Origin: Microstegium vimineum
Lineage: Eukaryota; Streptophyta; Magnoliopsida; Poales; Poaceae
Assembly: GCA_022036555.1 (NCBI GenBank)
Contig: CM039119.1
Coordinates: 25,874,723 to 25,938,722 of the forward strand
DNA length: 64,000 nucleotides
Direction of reading: 5' to 3'
Shown here: in pieces, positions 35,101-47,100 of the stretch
How positions within the stretch are numbered: position 1 is the stretch's first letter
How the letters are laid out: the number at the start of each line of letters is the position of its first letter
Program-made: the position numbers and the translations under genes
The notes under the pieces: model-generated
Database searches by the model: none
Told to the model about the DNA's origin: nothing
The model's input: the letters and a program-made list of their open reading frames with translations, nothing else

Positions 35101-38100
35101 TTAGATTTGGTCAAAACCTAGATTCCATGGCGGATTAGAAAGGCTTGTATTGGGGCTGCCTGCACCAGGCCGACAGTGCTGGCCTCTAGGCAGCAGCACC
35201 AATGCATATGCTACTCTAATCAACCATTGACTCTAGATTTTGACTTAATCTCTCCACTAGAGTTTCAGCTACTATTCTAAGTGCAACAACTTAACCTTCT
35301 CTCTTTTAAATGCATAGATGGACACCAGTGGATCGAGTGTTGGTGCTAGAGGAAAGGGGCCAAGGACAAAGGCCCGTGTTCGAAGAGGAGGCAGAGATGG
35401 TGCTGATGATGGCTTGAATCCTAGGGAAAGGATCAGGAGGGAGAGTGAGCTGCAGATGGCAAGAAGAACAATTAGTGATGGTGTGTGTCCCTGGACACCT
35501 CCAGATCTTGGGTTGTTCAATGCTTACCACCTCGCTGAGATTGATGAGGAGATTGTTCCTAGAGAGCCTCAGGACACCCAGCCCAGTCAAAGGGTGGGTT
35601 ATCAGAATCAGTGGAGGACTGTACAGGAGCAGAGGGCCATCTATCCCTATGATGTGCCAAAAGACATGGGTGTTGACTACAGATTCTGGAATGTATTCTA
35701 CTCTGACTACTACTCCACAGTCCTGTTCCATGCTGCCAGACCCAAGATCATCAAGATGAAGTATGTTGATTGAGAGCACTTGGAGAACAAGAGAGATCCT
35801 GTATTTGACAGGGTCAGTGATCAGTGCAGTGAGCTTGGCATGTATCACTGGATGGGATTCCAGAATGGTGGAACTCAGAGATCATCTATCAGTTCTACTC
35901 CACCTACTATCTGGACAGGGAGAATATGGTAATGCACTGGATGACAGAGGGCATGCACTACAGATTGGACTATGTGACTTTTGCCCGTCTTCTGGATTTG
36001 GAGAAGATGACAGAGTCTGCTCTAACATTCATGATGAGAGAGGTCTGTCAAACGAGGAGATTTCCCAGCTGTACATTGAGCCTCAGTATGCAGATGGTCT
36101 TGTGAAGAGGCTAAGGAGCAAATATTACATTCTGAACAACCTCTTCAGGACCACTCTCTATCCCAAGGTGGGATCCGCCTCAAACCTCTATGTTTTTTCG
36201 AAGAATGTTCTTAGGAGGATGAGAGGTGGAGCTCCACCCTTTTCAGTGTATCGCTTTTTTTAGGATGAGATTTTCCTTGCTGTTGATGATGCCAGGAAGG
36301 GGTTTCCTTATGCTCCCTACCTGATGTTCATAATTGAGATAGTGATAGGGAAAATCTTCTATAAGGACACAGCACATGAGCCTTTCAAAGCAGAGAAGGC
36401 TATCTCTTCCACAGTTCAGGAGGAGATTCAGACACCTCCCAGGGGCAGTACCAGGACCAGGGCAGCAGCCCCTGACCTTCCTGAGTCCTCCAGAGCAGCT
36501 ACCAGAGGCAGGAAAAAGGATAAGCTTGGAAGGATTTTGAAGAAGATCTTCAGTGCCATCTGTTATGCCAACAACCATGCTTACCAGACCAGACTAGAGA
36601 TCAGGCAGCTCAGACAGGAGCAGGGCCTCAGGCAGATTCCTCCACCTACACCTCCACCAGAGCTCAGTGAGGAGTCCACATATGATGGTGGTGATTCAGA
36701 TAATGAGGATGATGAGGAAGAGACTCAGCAGCCCCAGACTAGGAGGTTGAGCAAGCGTGCTTCAGCTCCTGGTATTCACTTTTCTTCACCTTCAGATGAT
36801 GAGGAAGATGAAGATGAAGATGATGATGATGAGGACCACATGGAGGAGGACAGCGACTAGTTTGTATCTCTCTTTGCTTTATTCTTCTCTCTTTTTAGTG
36901 ACTTGTTGCCAAAGGGGGAGAATTACTAAGTGAAGGGGGTACAACATCTTCGACGGTCATGGAGGAGCAGCTGCTGCTAGTTTTCTTTGTTTTTCAGTTT
37001 TTAGCTTGTGAGATGAGAGAGCAACATTCAAAACTACTTTATTGTAATATTGCCACTTAAGTACTTGATTTGTGTCATTTGTGGACATGTACTCTCTCAT
37101 ATATATCATGTTTGTCTTAGTTTACTTTCAGTTTTATTTATAGTGCGCTGTGTGGCTGTGCTTGTGCTTCTGCAGGCAAACCTGCCAGGAGCAAGGCCGG
37201 CAGTGCTGGCCTCCAGGCCGGCAGTGTCGGGCTACTCTGACAGCAAGCACTCTGATTTGTGTTGAGACAGGTTCATATGTATCACGTATATTCTTGTGAC
37301 ACTTTTTCAGCACCCCACAACAGCCATGGATATAGGGGGAGCCCTATTTCACTCCAATGCGTGAATTTTGGCTTTTCATGCCAAATTTGGAAATTCAAAT
37401 TCCCATTCACATTTAGGGGGAGCTCCTACACCCATGACTTGCATTGTCTCAGATTATACTTCACTTTTATAAGTTCTAAGTGTGTTGTCATCAATCACCA
37501 AAAAGGGGGAGATTGAAAGTGCAATCAAGTCTTAAGTAAGTTTTGGTGACATGACAACGCAATTAGAGAACTAATGAGATTTTATAAGTATGACAAGTAG
37601 GTTAAACTTAAAGGGGTTGATAACAGATTAGTGGACCCTCCAATTACAAAAGTGCATGGCAATAAGCTCAAAGGAGTTTAAATTCTTTTATACTTTGAAA
37701 TTGAGTTAGGTATGCCGTACTATTAAGAGGGATTCAACACGCATGCCAACAAGTGAACCAAATGCAATATCTATTCAAATACATCACACCTCCACATACA
37801 TAGTGGGCAAATCAGCCAGCTACTTGAAGATCTATACCTTCCTGTTCTGCCCATGCCGGCACTGCCGCCACTTGTTCAGCCTGTTGGCAGTGAGGAACAC
37901 CTCCTCACTTCCCCCCAATGGCTAGTTCTGCCATTCTCACTCTCACATTTCGCAGAAAACAGAAAGAGAAGCTCTCTTCTTGCTCTCCATTCCCCCTTGG
38001 TGCTCAACTACTCTCCCCTTTTATTTCCAATCAACATTTGAGAGATTGAGCCTCCAAGCTTGAGAAGAAGCTTCTCCCTCGGATCTTCAACTCCTACAAG

Positions 38101-41100
38101 CATTTTGTTCGCGTGGTGGCCGGCGGTTTGAGTTTGTTACTCTTGGAGCTTTGCTCCTAGCCGGCTAGGCGTCGCCCTTGAGCTTGCCAACTTGTGTGGC
38201 AGCCAAGGGAGGTTTGTAACACCACCAATTTGCTAATACATTGTCCCTCATCTCAAGGGTTCATTCCCTTGACTTGAGACCGAGGAAAGAGCAAGCCTTT
38301 GTGGCGAGCTTGAGCCTTGTGTGGCGCACCTCAACAACGTGGACGTAGGCAAGCCTAAGTGGCGAGCTGAACCACGGGTCAAATCTTGTGTCACCGTGTG
38401 CTTGTTACTTTACTTTCATATATCTTGTGTGCAAAGTGATTTCTAGGATTTGAACCCGATCTACTCCGTAGGTGTGTTGCTACCACTTTCAGGTGGTGCT
38501 AGAGGTTTCCTACACCTCTAGAAAGGTTTTGATTCAGCCACAATTTCCATTCTAGGTTTACATTTTGAATTGTGTTCAATTCTGTTCATGTGACCAGCAC
38601 TGCTGCCCTAGAGACCAGCAGTGCCGGCCTAGAGCCCGGCAGTGCCAGCCCTGTGCTGACAGCAAGTGTCAAGTTTGTTTTTAAACAGGCTTATTCACCC
38701 CCCCCCCTCTAGGCTAATCAGGTCCTTACAGGCGGCCTACAGCTGACGGCATTCAGCGAGGCTCCGCCCAAAGGCGGGGAACCAGGGATTCTGGCGTACA
38801 GCGACGCGGACATCGTTGGGGACATTTACGGGCGGAGGAGCACCTCTGGCGTGCTTGTCTTTCTCGGATCGTCGCCGATTGCGTGGCAATCTCTGAAGCA
38901 GAAGATGGTGGCGTTGTCAACCTACGAGGCATAATACGTCGCATCGGCCACCGCGGCTTGTCGGTGGTACGGTTGCGCCGGTTGATGGGAGAGCTCACCG
39001 GCGTCGAGGCTCGTCCACCAGCGCTCAAGGTGGACAACCAACCAGCCATTGCACTGGCAAAGAACCCAGTCCTTCATGATCGAAGCAAGCACATCGACGT
39101 GAAGTTTCACTTCCTTCAGGATTGTGTTGATGGAGGACAGCTCAACATCGAGTTTGTTGAGACAGGAAGGCAACTTGTTGATATCCTCACCAAATCACTT
39201 GGGCGGCTCAAATTTTCTGAACTGAGGAAGATGATTAGGATGGTGGAGGTCAAGGCATGAGTCAGCAGCAGATTAGGGGAAGAATGTAAGGCTTAACCTG
39301 CTACTGACCTCTCTCTCTTTTGCTCTCGGTCAGCTGTGCTGATCATAGTACAGAGTTGGCAATAGGCCACTCCATAGTATTCCTTTTGGTACACTAGTTG
39401 GTAGATGTACATCAGCTTGTACAAAGCTGGTACTAGAGTAGGAAGGGCTCAGATAAGCCATGTACCTTAGGTATGAGGAGTTGGTAGTGTTGTACCTTAG
39501 ATGGTACATGTATTGTGTATATAACTTGTGCAAATACAATGAGAAAAGGCAGCTCTTTGCCACCATTCCTGAGCATAGTTTTCAGCCAACGCTGAAAACT
39601 TGTGTGTGTGTGTTGGTTGAGCTCAAGCTCATCTTCTACCTTGGGTTAGGGGAGAGGAAGAGGGAAGGAGAGCAGGCTCTGCTCACCTGTGCCAACACAG
39701 CGCCCCTGCCGACCACCCTATGGTTGTGCATGGGGCGCCCTTCGCTGTTGCCAGTGCCCCTGCCGATCCTTCTATGACTATGCTTGGGGCGCCCTCATTT
39801 TCCGAGGTCCTTGAAGACCCTTTGGTGCAGGCTCTACATCCCCCTGCGCTATGCTCGCCGGGGTCCTCCCACACCATGCATGGCCACTAACGGTTCCCCG
39901 ACACCCAGCACGTATGCGTCCTCCGTGGCCTCTGTTGTCTGGTTGTACATTCCACCAGCCCAGCGGGCAGGGTCGGTTTCCCCTACAGCACCGTCGGCGT
40001 CACCACCCCGTGAAGCCCTACCACGGTTCCCAGCGCTCAGACCTAAGCGTTTCTTCGCTCAGCACTACACACACAGGCCCCAGCCTCCTTTTGCGCCGGG
40101 TCCGCCCCCTCCAGCTCCTTTGCTGCCCAAGGGTGCTATTCCGGTCTCCCTAGTGACCACTCAGCACACCATGGCCACTGTTCGAAGAGCGGATTTCAGA
40201 TACCTGCTGCATATCACGATGTATCCCTGTTACCAGTGCCAAGGACCTTTCATAGCGCTCTTGCCCACCCTCAGTGGTGAGCGACCATGGAAGACGAACA
40301 TCCCGCTCTACTACAGAATCACACTTGGGATCTTGTGTCTTGCCTGCCTTGGGCCAATGTTGTCACTGGCAAGTGGATCTACAACCACAAGTTTCAATCT
40401 GATGGCACCCTCGAAAGGTACAAGGCTCGGTGGGTTCTCCATGGTTTCACCCAACGCCCCGCGTTGACTTTGATGAGACCTTCAGCCCTGTGGTAAAGCC
40501 TGCCACCGTTCGCACTGTGATCTCCCTAGCACTCCCCCGCCAATGGCCTGTTCAGCAGCTCGATGTGAAGAATGCCTTCCTACATGGCACCCTGACACAA
40601 TGTATTGCCAGCAACCTTCTGGGTTTGAGGATTCTGCTTACCTGGACTTTGTTTGTCGTCTAAACAAGTCCATGTATGGTCTTAAGCAAGCACCTCACGC
40701 CTGGTACAGCCGTATGGCTACTTACTTGCTCTCCCTTGGGTTTGTTGAAGCAAAGTCCGACACCTCGCTCTTCGTCTATCGACGTGGATCAGATACAACT
40801 TATTTGTTGTTTTATGTGGATGACATCGTTCTCATAGCCTCCTCACACGGTCTCCTTCGGCAGATCAACTCAGCTCTTCAGCAAGAGTTCATCAAGAAAG
40901 ACCTTGGGGGCATGTTCAGCGATGTGGTGATGGACTGTATTTGTTGCTTTATGCTGATGACATCGTTCTCACAACCTCCTCACACGGTCTCCTTCGGCGA
41001 ATCATCTCAGCTCTTCAGCAGGAGTTCGCCATGAAAGACCTTGGTGAACTGCATCACTTCCTTGGTATGCATGTTCAGCGATGTGGTGATGGACTGCTCC

Positions 41101-44100
41101 TTTCTCAGCGACAGTACATGCTGGATATTATTGACCGCGCCGGGATGGCAGAGTGCAAGCCGTGCTCTACTCCAGTTGACACCAATCCGAAGGTCGCTGC
41201 AACTGAGGGGGCACATATGTATGATGCATCTGACTTTCGCAATCTTACTGGAGCCTTACAGTAACGTTCACCCGACCAGATATTGCCTATGTTGTACAAC
41301 AAGTTTGTCTTCATATGCATGAACCCCGCCAGCCTCACCTCGTCGCTCTTAAGCGGATTTCCGCTATGTCGGAGGCACTCTCCACCTTCGTCTCCTGCTG
41401 CGACTGTCCACTTCGACTGATCTTGTGGTCTATACTAATGTTGATTGGGCTGGATGTCCGGACACACGCAAGTTCACCTCGGGCTATGTTGTGTTCCTTG
41501 GCAACAACCTCATCTCTCGGTCTTCCAAGCGTCAGAACACGGTGTTAAGATCCTGAAGCCGAGTATTGTGTAGTGGCTAATGGAGTGGCTGAGGCAACCT
41601 GGCTGTGCCAGCTCCTTCTAGAGCTTCATGCTCCTCTCCGGCGTGCTACATTGGTATGCTGCGACAATATCAGTGTTGTCTATATGACTTTCAACCCAGT
41701 CCAGCATCAGTGAACTAAGCACATTGAGATCGATCTTCACTTCGTCCAGGAGAGCGTTGTCATTGGCGATATTTGTGTTCTATATGTCGCTACTTCATCA
41801 CAGTACGCGGACATATTGACCAAGGGGCTCTGCTGGTGCTCTGCTGGAGCCCGAGGCCTCAGCAAATTGATATCCTCTTCTCTTGTGTTGGGTTCAGTTG
41901 GGTTGTGTGTTGTGAGGTTTTGTTGTTGGAATTGGTCCCTCGACCCTTCCTTTGTATTTTTCTGTTGGGGGTTCAGGATTGGTCCTTGACCACTCCTTTG
42001 TAGCTCTCTTTTTTCTTCTTCTTAATGAAATGACACGCAGTTCTCCAGCGTCGTTCGAGAAAAAAAATATTGACCAAGGGGCTGCCCTCTTCAGTGTTTA
42101 CGGAGTTCAGGAGACTAGCGCCTATAGGGCTGGCCCATGGGCCTTGGCGCCCATGCCTGATAGCAGGGCAGCCGTGTCGTTATAGTAGTTGATCTCTCGT
42201 ATTAGGCAAGGAGATCCGTTGATTGGGTATATTCTATAAACCCTACACCGGATCCCAGCCTATATATATATGTTGTACCCTGTACACCCTAAATCAATCT
42301 ACTATTGACATGGAATATTATTTCCTTACAGTATGAATAGAGCATTTCTGTTAAAAGAGAAATACAAAATATAGCATTATCCTTTACTAAATCTGACATG
42401 TTTAGATATTTTTTGCACTTCTCCTTAAAGTAAATTTACTGAATTGTATAACTTCCATACAGAAAAAGACAGCCAATATTTTTAATTAATAACAGATATG
42501 ACTACGAAAATCTAGATTGCGACTTTTCATTAGCAACTAAGGAAAAGAACAACATAAAATGAAAAGCTAATTAAAAGTTTCAAGACAACTCAGAGAGCAC
42601 AAGGCACAAGGAAAGATTTGCATAAGAATATCATGGAAAACGAGCAAAAATTACTAAAGCTAACCTGCATTATTTTCAATGTTGTAATCTGACCATGAAT
42701 CCACAACATAGTGGTCGTCACATCACCAATTGGAGTCCATGCGCCGCCAGCATTCGCTGCTATTACAACAACAGCACCTAACAATCTGTCCGAATAAGTC
42801 AATGTTTAACTCACCCAATATGCTAAAGAACATTCCACCAAACTATTTATTGTTGGATTCGGAGAACAAAATGTTATTTAGACTACTATTACAACAACAG
42901 TACCTGTTGGAATATGCGCCCTATGGGCTGGTCAGGACCCTAATGGGCTGGCCTAGTGTCAGCCGCCCAAGCCTGTTTGGCTGTGGCTTAGGGGCCAAGA
43001 TAGATAGATATGGCAGGCTAGATAGATACGGCAAGGACTCTTGATCCTTGCCTTGTATATATATGTAATTGTGCCTTACCTCATATCAATCAATCTAATC
43101 TATTCCTGATTATACTTTCCTTCATGGTAATCAGAGCCTAGGTTAATTTTTTCTCTCTTCCGCTGCCCTAACCCCGCGCACGTCGCCCCCCTTCGCCGCG
43201 CCGCCCCGCGCGTCCAGGCGCGGCCACCCCCGCGCACGTTGGCCCCTTGCCGCGCCGCCCCCCTTCCCACGCGCGGCCTCCCCTGCCCACGATGCCAGGC
43301 ACGCCGCCCTCCTCTCCACGCGACGCGTCCTCTGCCGCCGTCCATGATGACGAGCCCGCACAGCGCCTGGCCCAGGCGAAGGCCAGCGCCGATGCCGCAG
43401 CCGCCCAAGCTCGCGACGCGGCTCTGGCGCGCGCCCTCCAGGCTGAGGAGGAAGCCGCCGCCGCCTCCAAGGAACGGGACGCTGCCGCCCAGCGGGCCAC
43501 CGATGCTCTGGCCCGGGCTGCCAAGGAGCGGGCTGCTGCCGCAGCAGCGCTCGCGCCCGAACCTTCCGGAGGGGCACCACCGCATGATCTTCGTGCGGCC
43601 CTGCTCCACCACGAAGCCGCTACCCTTCTGCAACTTCACTCCCAGGCCGTCGCCGTCAGCAACATCCGGAACCACGTCACCACCATCCTGGACGTCGATT
43701 CAGGGAACTTCAACCGGTGGCGCGATCAGTTCCTCCTCATCCTCGGCAAGTTCTCCCTCCAGGATCACGTTCGCGAGAACGCCCCCGATCCCGTCTCTCC
43801 CGACTGGTCTCGGATGGATTGCGTCGTCAAGTCGTGGATCGTTGCCACACTCACCGACGACCTCCGAGATCGTCTCTGCCCAGGACTCCACCGCCCGGCA
43901 CGCATGGCTTGCCGTCCAGTCGCAGTTCCTCGGCAATCGCGAAGCCCGCTCCATCCACCTCGAGACGCGGTTCCGCAATTTCGTCCAGGGCGAGCTCTCC
44001 GTCACCGACTACTGCCGCCGGCTGAAGAAGATGGCTGACTATCTCACGGCCCTCGGTGAGGTTGTCACTGACCGCACCCTCGTCCTCAACCTCATCCGTG

Positions 44101-47100
44101 GACTGAACGAGCGTTTCAGCCACGTCGGGACTCTCCTTCGCCGCGCTCGGCCCTTCCCCTCCTTTTTGGAGGCCCGCGACGACCTCATTCTTGAGGAGCT
44201 CTCCATGGGGAACCGCCAGGAGGCCCCTGCTACAGCGCTGGTCACCTCGACGACTTCGTCCTCCCCGACACCTTCTGCAGCCCTGGTGTAGCCTCCGGGG
44301 GCAACGGCGGCAAGAATAGCCGCCGCAACAAGCACAATGGGGGCGGCAAAGGGAACAGCAGCGGCGGTGGCAACTCTGGGCAGCCACGTGCCCCTGCTGC
44401 ACCCCACCACCACCAGCAGCTGGCGGGCCAGCAGCAGCAGCAGTCCGTTGGTGGCGGTCGGCCCTGGCCAAGCATCTTCAACCCCTGGACAGGGTCCATC
44501 CAGATGTGGCCAGGGGGTCCCCGACCACCCCTGGCGCCCATCCCGGTGCCACCTCACCTCCTGGCGCAGCAACAGGCGCAGCAGCACGCGCAACAGCAGG
44601 CCTTGCTCGTTCAACAGCAGCAGCAGGCACTACTTGCGCATCAGCAGCATGGCGCTGCCCCTACCACCGATGGATCGGCGTCGTGGGCTACCCCGGGGTA
44701 CTACAACTCCGTTGCCCCCTCCTGGGATCCGACGGCGCTCACCTCCGCCTTCAGCACGACGACGCTGAACGCTCCTCCTTCCGCGCCCAACGAATGGTAT
44801 TTTGACTCAGGTGCTACTTCACACATGACATCTCAGTCCTCCTCTCTTTCACATGTTCTTTTCCCGCGGTACCCTACTCCTTCCTCTATTGTCGTTGGTA
44901 ATGGTTCCACTTTACCTGTCACTGCCACTGGCTCCACAGAGTTGTCACCAAGTTTACGTCTTAATAATGTTCTTGTGTCACCTCAACTTATTAAGAATCT
45001 TATCTCTGTTCGCCAGTTTACCACCGACAATAATTGTTCTGTTGGGTTTGATCCCGCTGGTTGTTCTGTGAAGGTTCTTCCGTCTCGGACCGAGATCGTC
45101 AGGTGCAATAGCTCCGGGCCGCTATACCCTCTTCGTTTTCCACCAGCGCACTCCCTTGTCGCCTAGGCGTCATCCCCACTGTGGCATCGGCGTCTTGGCC
45201 ACCCTGGTCATGAAGCTCTGTCCAAGCTCGCGTCTAGTGTGTCTTGTCATATTCAGGATTGTTCAGATTTGTGTCATGCTTGTCAGTTAGGGTGTCATGT
45301 TCGTCTGCCCTTTCGTGCGTCCACCTCCCGTGCTTCTAGCAAGTTTGATCTTATACACTGTGATTTATGGACCTCTCCAGTTGTCAGCATTTCTGGTTAT
45401 AAATATTATTTGGTCATACTTGATGATTGCACTCATTACTTGTGGACATTTCCTTTGCGTCTCAAATCTGACACTTTCAGCACGCTTGATCACTTCATTG
45501 CCCACACCTCCACCCAGTTCGGTGCACGCGTCAAGGCTGTCCAGTGCGACAACGGGCGTGAATTTGACAACTCTAGCTCCCGCTAGTTCTTCCTTTCACA
45601 CGGAATACACCTTCGCATGTCCTGCCCCTACACTTCGTCTCAGAATGGTAAAGCTGAACGCATTATTCGCTCTATAAATAATGTCGCTCGCTGCTTACTT
45701 TTTCAGGCGTCCATGCTTCCATCCTACTGGGTTGAGGCACTCTCCACAGCCACTGTTTTGCTTAACATCCTGCCCACCAAGACTCTCCGATTCTCCACGC
45801 CCCACCTTGCCCTGTTTGGCAAGCCACCAACATATGATCATCTACGAGTCTTCGGTTGCAAATGTTACCCAAACATGTCGGCCACCGCATCTCACAAACT
45901 TGCCCCTCGGTCGGTTCTATGTGTCTTCCTAGGCTATTCTGCTCATCACAAAGGGTACCGCTGTCTTGACCTCTCCACCAACAGAGTCATCATCTCCCGG
46001 CACGTCATCTTCGATGAAACGGCCTTTCCCTTTGCCGAGCGCCATGGTCCTCGTGCTCCAGCGGACCTCCAGTTCCTTGATGACGACATTACTGACCCTG
46101 TGCTCCCTCCTATCGGACCGATGCACAAGTTTTTGTCTGCAGGAACACCTCCCAGCACGTCTGATGCCTCCAGCGCCCCTGCCGTCCCTCTGTGACTGTG
46201 CCTGGGCGCCCTCGTCGCCTGCTGATGACACCGACGCTTCTCCGGTGCCCGCGCTCTACATCCCTCCTGCGCTACGGGCATCGGGGCCTCCCACCGCGCC
46301 ACGCGTGGCCACGGCGCTACCTAGCGCACCTGGAGCGCCCTCACCAGTCTACGTCCCTCCCGCCTTGCGTGCGGGTGCCGACCCTCCACCCGGCTTCCCG
46401 CATCTACGTCCGGAGCAGTTCTTCGCGCAGCACTACTCCCGTCGCACTCAGCCACAGGCGCCCCTGCTGCGCCTGCCTCAGCTACACCGGCTGCGCCGCT
46501 TCCCAAGGGCGCCGTTGTTGTGCCTCCAGTGGCAAACCAACACGCCATGGCGACGCGTTCGAAGCACGGATTCCGGATGCCCGCCGCCCTCCACGCCGAC
46601 TCACTCTCTCCAGTGCCGAAGACCTTCCGTAGTGCCCTTGCTGACCCCAGTTGGCGAGCGACCATGGAGGAGGAACACAGTGCCTTGTTACAGAATCACA
46701 CTTGGGATCTCGTGCCTCGACCTCCTCGGGCCAATGTGGTCACTGGCAAGTGGATTTTCAAGCACAAGTTCAAGTCTGATGGCTCCCTCGAGAGGTACAA
46801 GGCGCGCTGGGTTCTTCGTGGTTTCACTCAGCGGCCTGGAGTTGACTTCGATGAGACTTTCAGTCCCGTGGTGAAGCCTGCCACCGTCCGCACACTGCTC
46901 TCCCTGGCACTCTCCCGCAGCTAGCCCATACACCAGCTCGATGTGAAGAACGCCTTCCTGCATGGCAACCTGTCCGAGACTGTGTTCTGCCAGCAACCGT
47001 CCGGGTTCAAAGATCTAGCTCGCCCGGATTTTGTCTACCTCCTGAAGAAGTCCCTCTATGGTCTAAAACAGGCCCTCGAGCGTGGTACAACCGGATGGCC

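Larger units (their letters stand above)
29483..38730 (+). mobile_element. Sirevirus (Ty1-copia), 5' end missing
   Basis: Contains gag with zinc knuckle, pol, a long third ORF after pol, several polypurine tracts, and a 3' LTR (37514-38730). Multiple polypurine tracts, a long post-pol region and palindrome-rich non-coding DNA are known Sirevirus traits. The 5' LTR and gag N-terminus are missing: at about 29475-29483 the sequence joins the leader of a different element carrying a B-type LTR. GGCCGGCAGTGCCGGCC-like palindromes recur along the whole element. Confidence 0.85.
39690..42330 (+). pseudogene. Copia A-family fragment: integrase tail to 3' LTR
   Basis: Matches copia A in reverse orientation from its Pro/Ala-rich post-integrase region (compare 24130) through reverse transcriptase (about 40290-41040; YVDDIVLIAS and a partly duplicated repeat LYADDIVLTTS), RNase H to about 41830, then a 3' LTR at 42111-42330. 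The RT region near 40900-41040 holds a partial tandem duplication. An L1 tail is inserted at 41830. Everything 5' of integrase is missing. Confidence 0.8.

Noticed and set aside
35306..35848. 180-codon minus-strand frame opposite the Sirevirus third ORF
   Set aside because: The plus-strand frame is longer, shows continuous protein character beyond its lesions, and agrees with element orientation.
43100..44614. Minus-strand frames of 118-206 codons opposite copia D gag
   Set aside because: Shadows of the GC-rich gag; Ala/Arg/Gly-rich without motifs.
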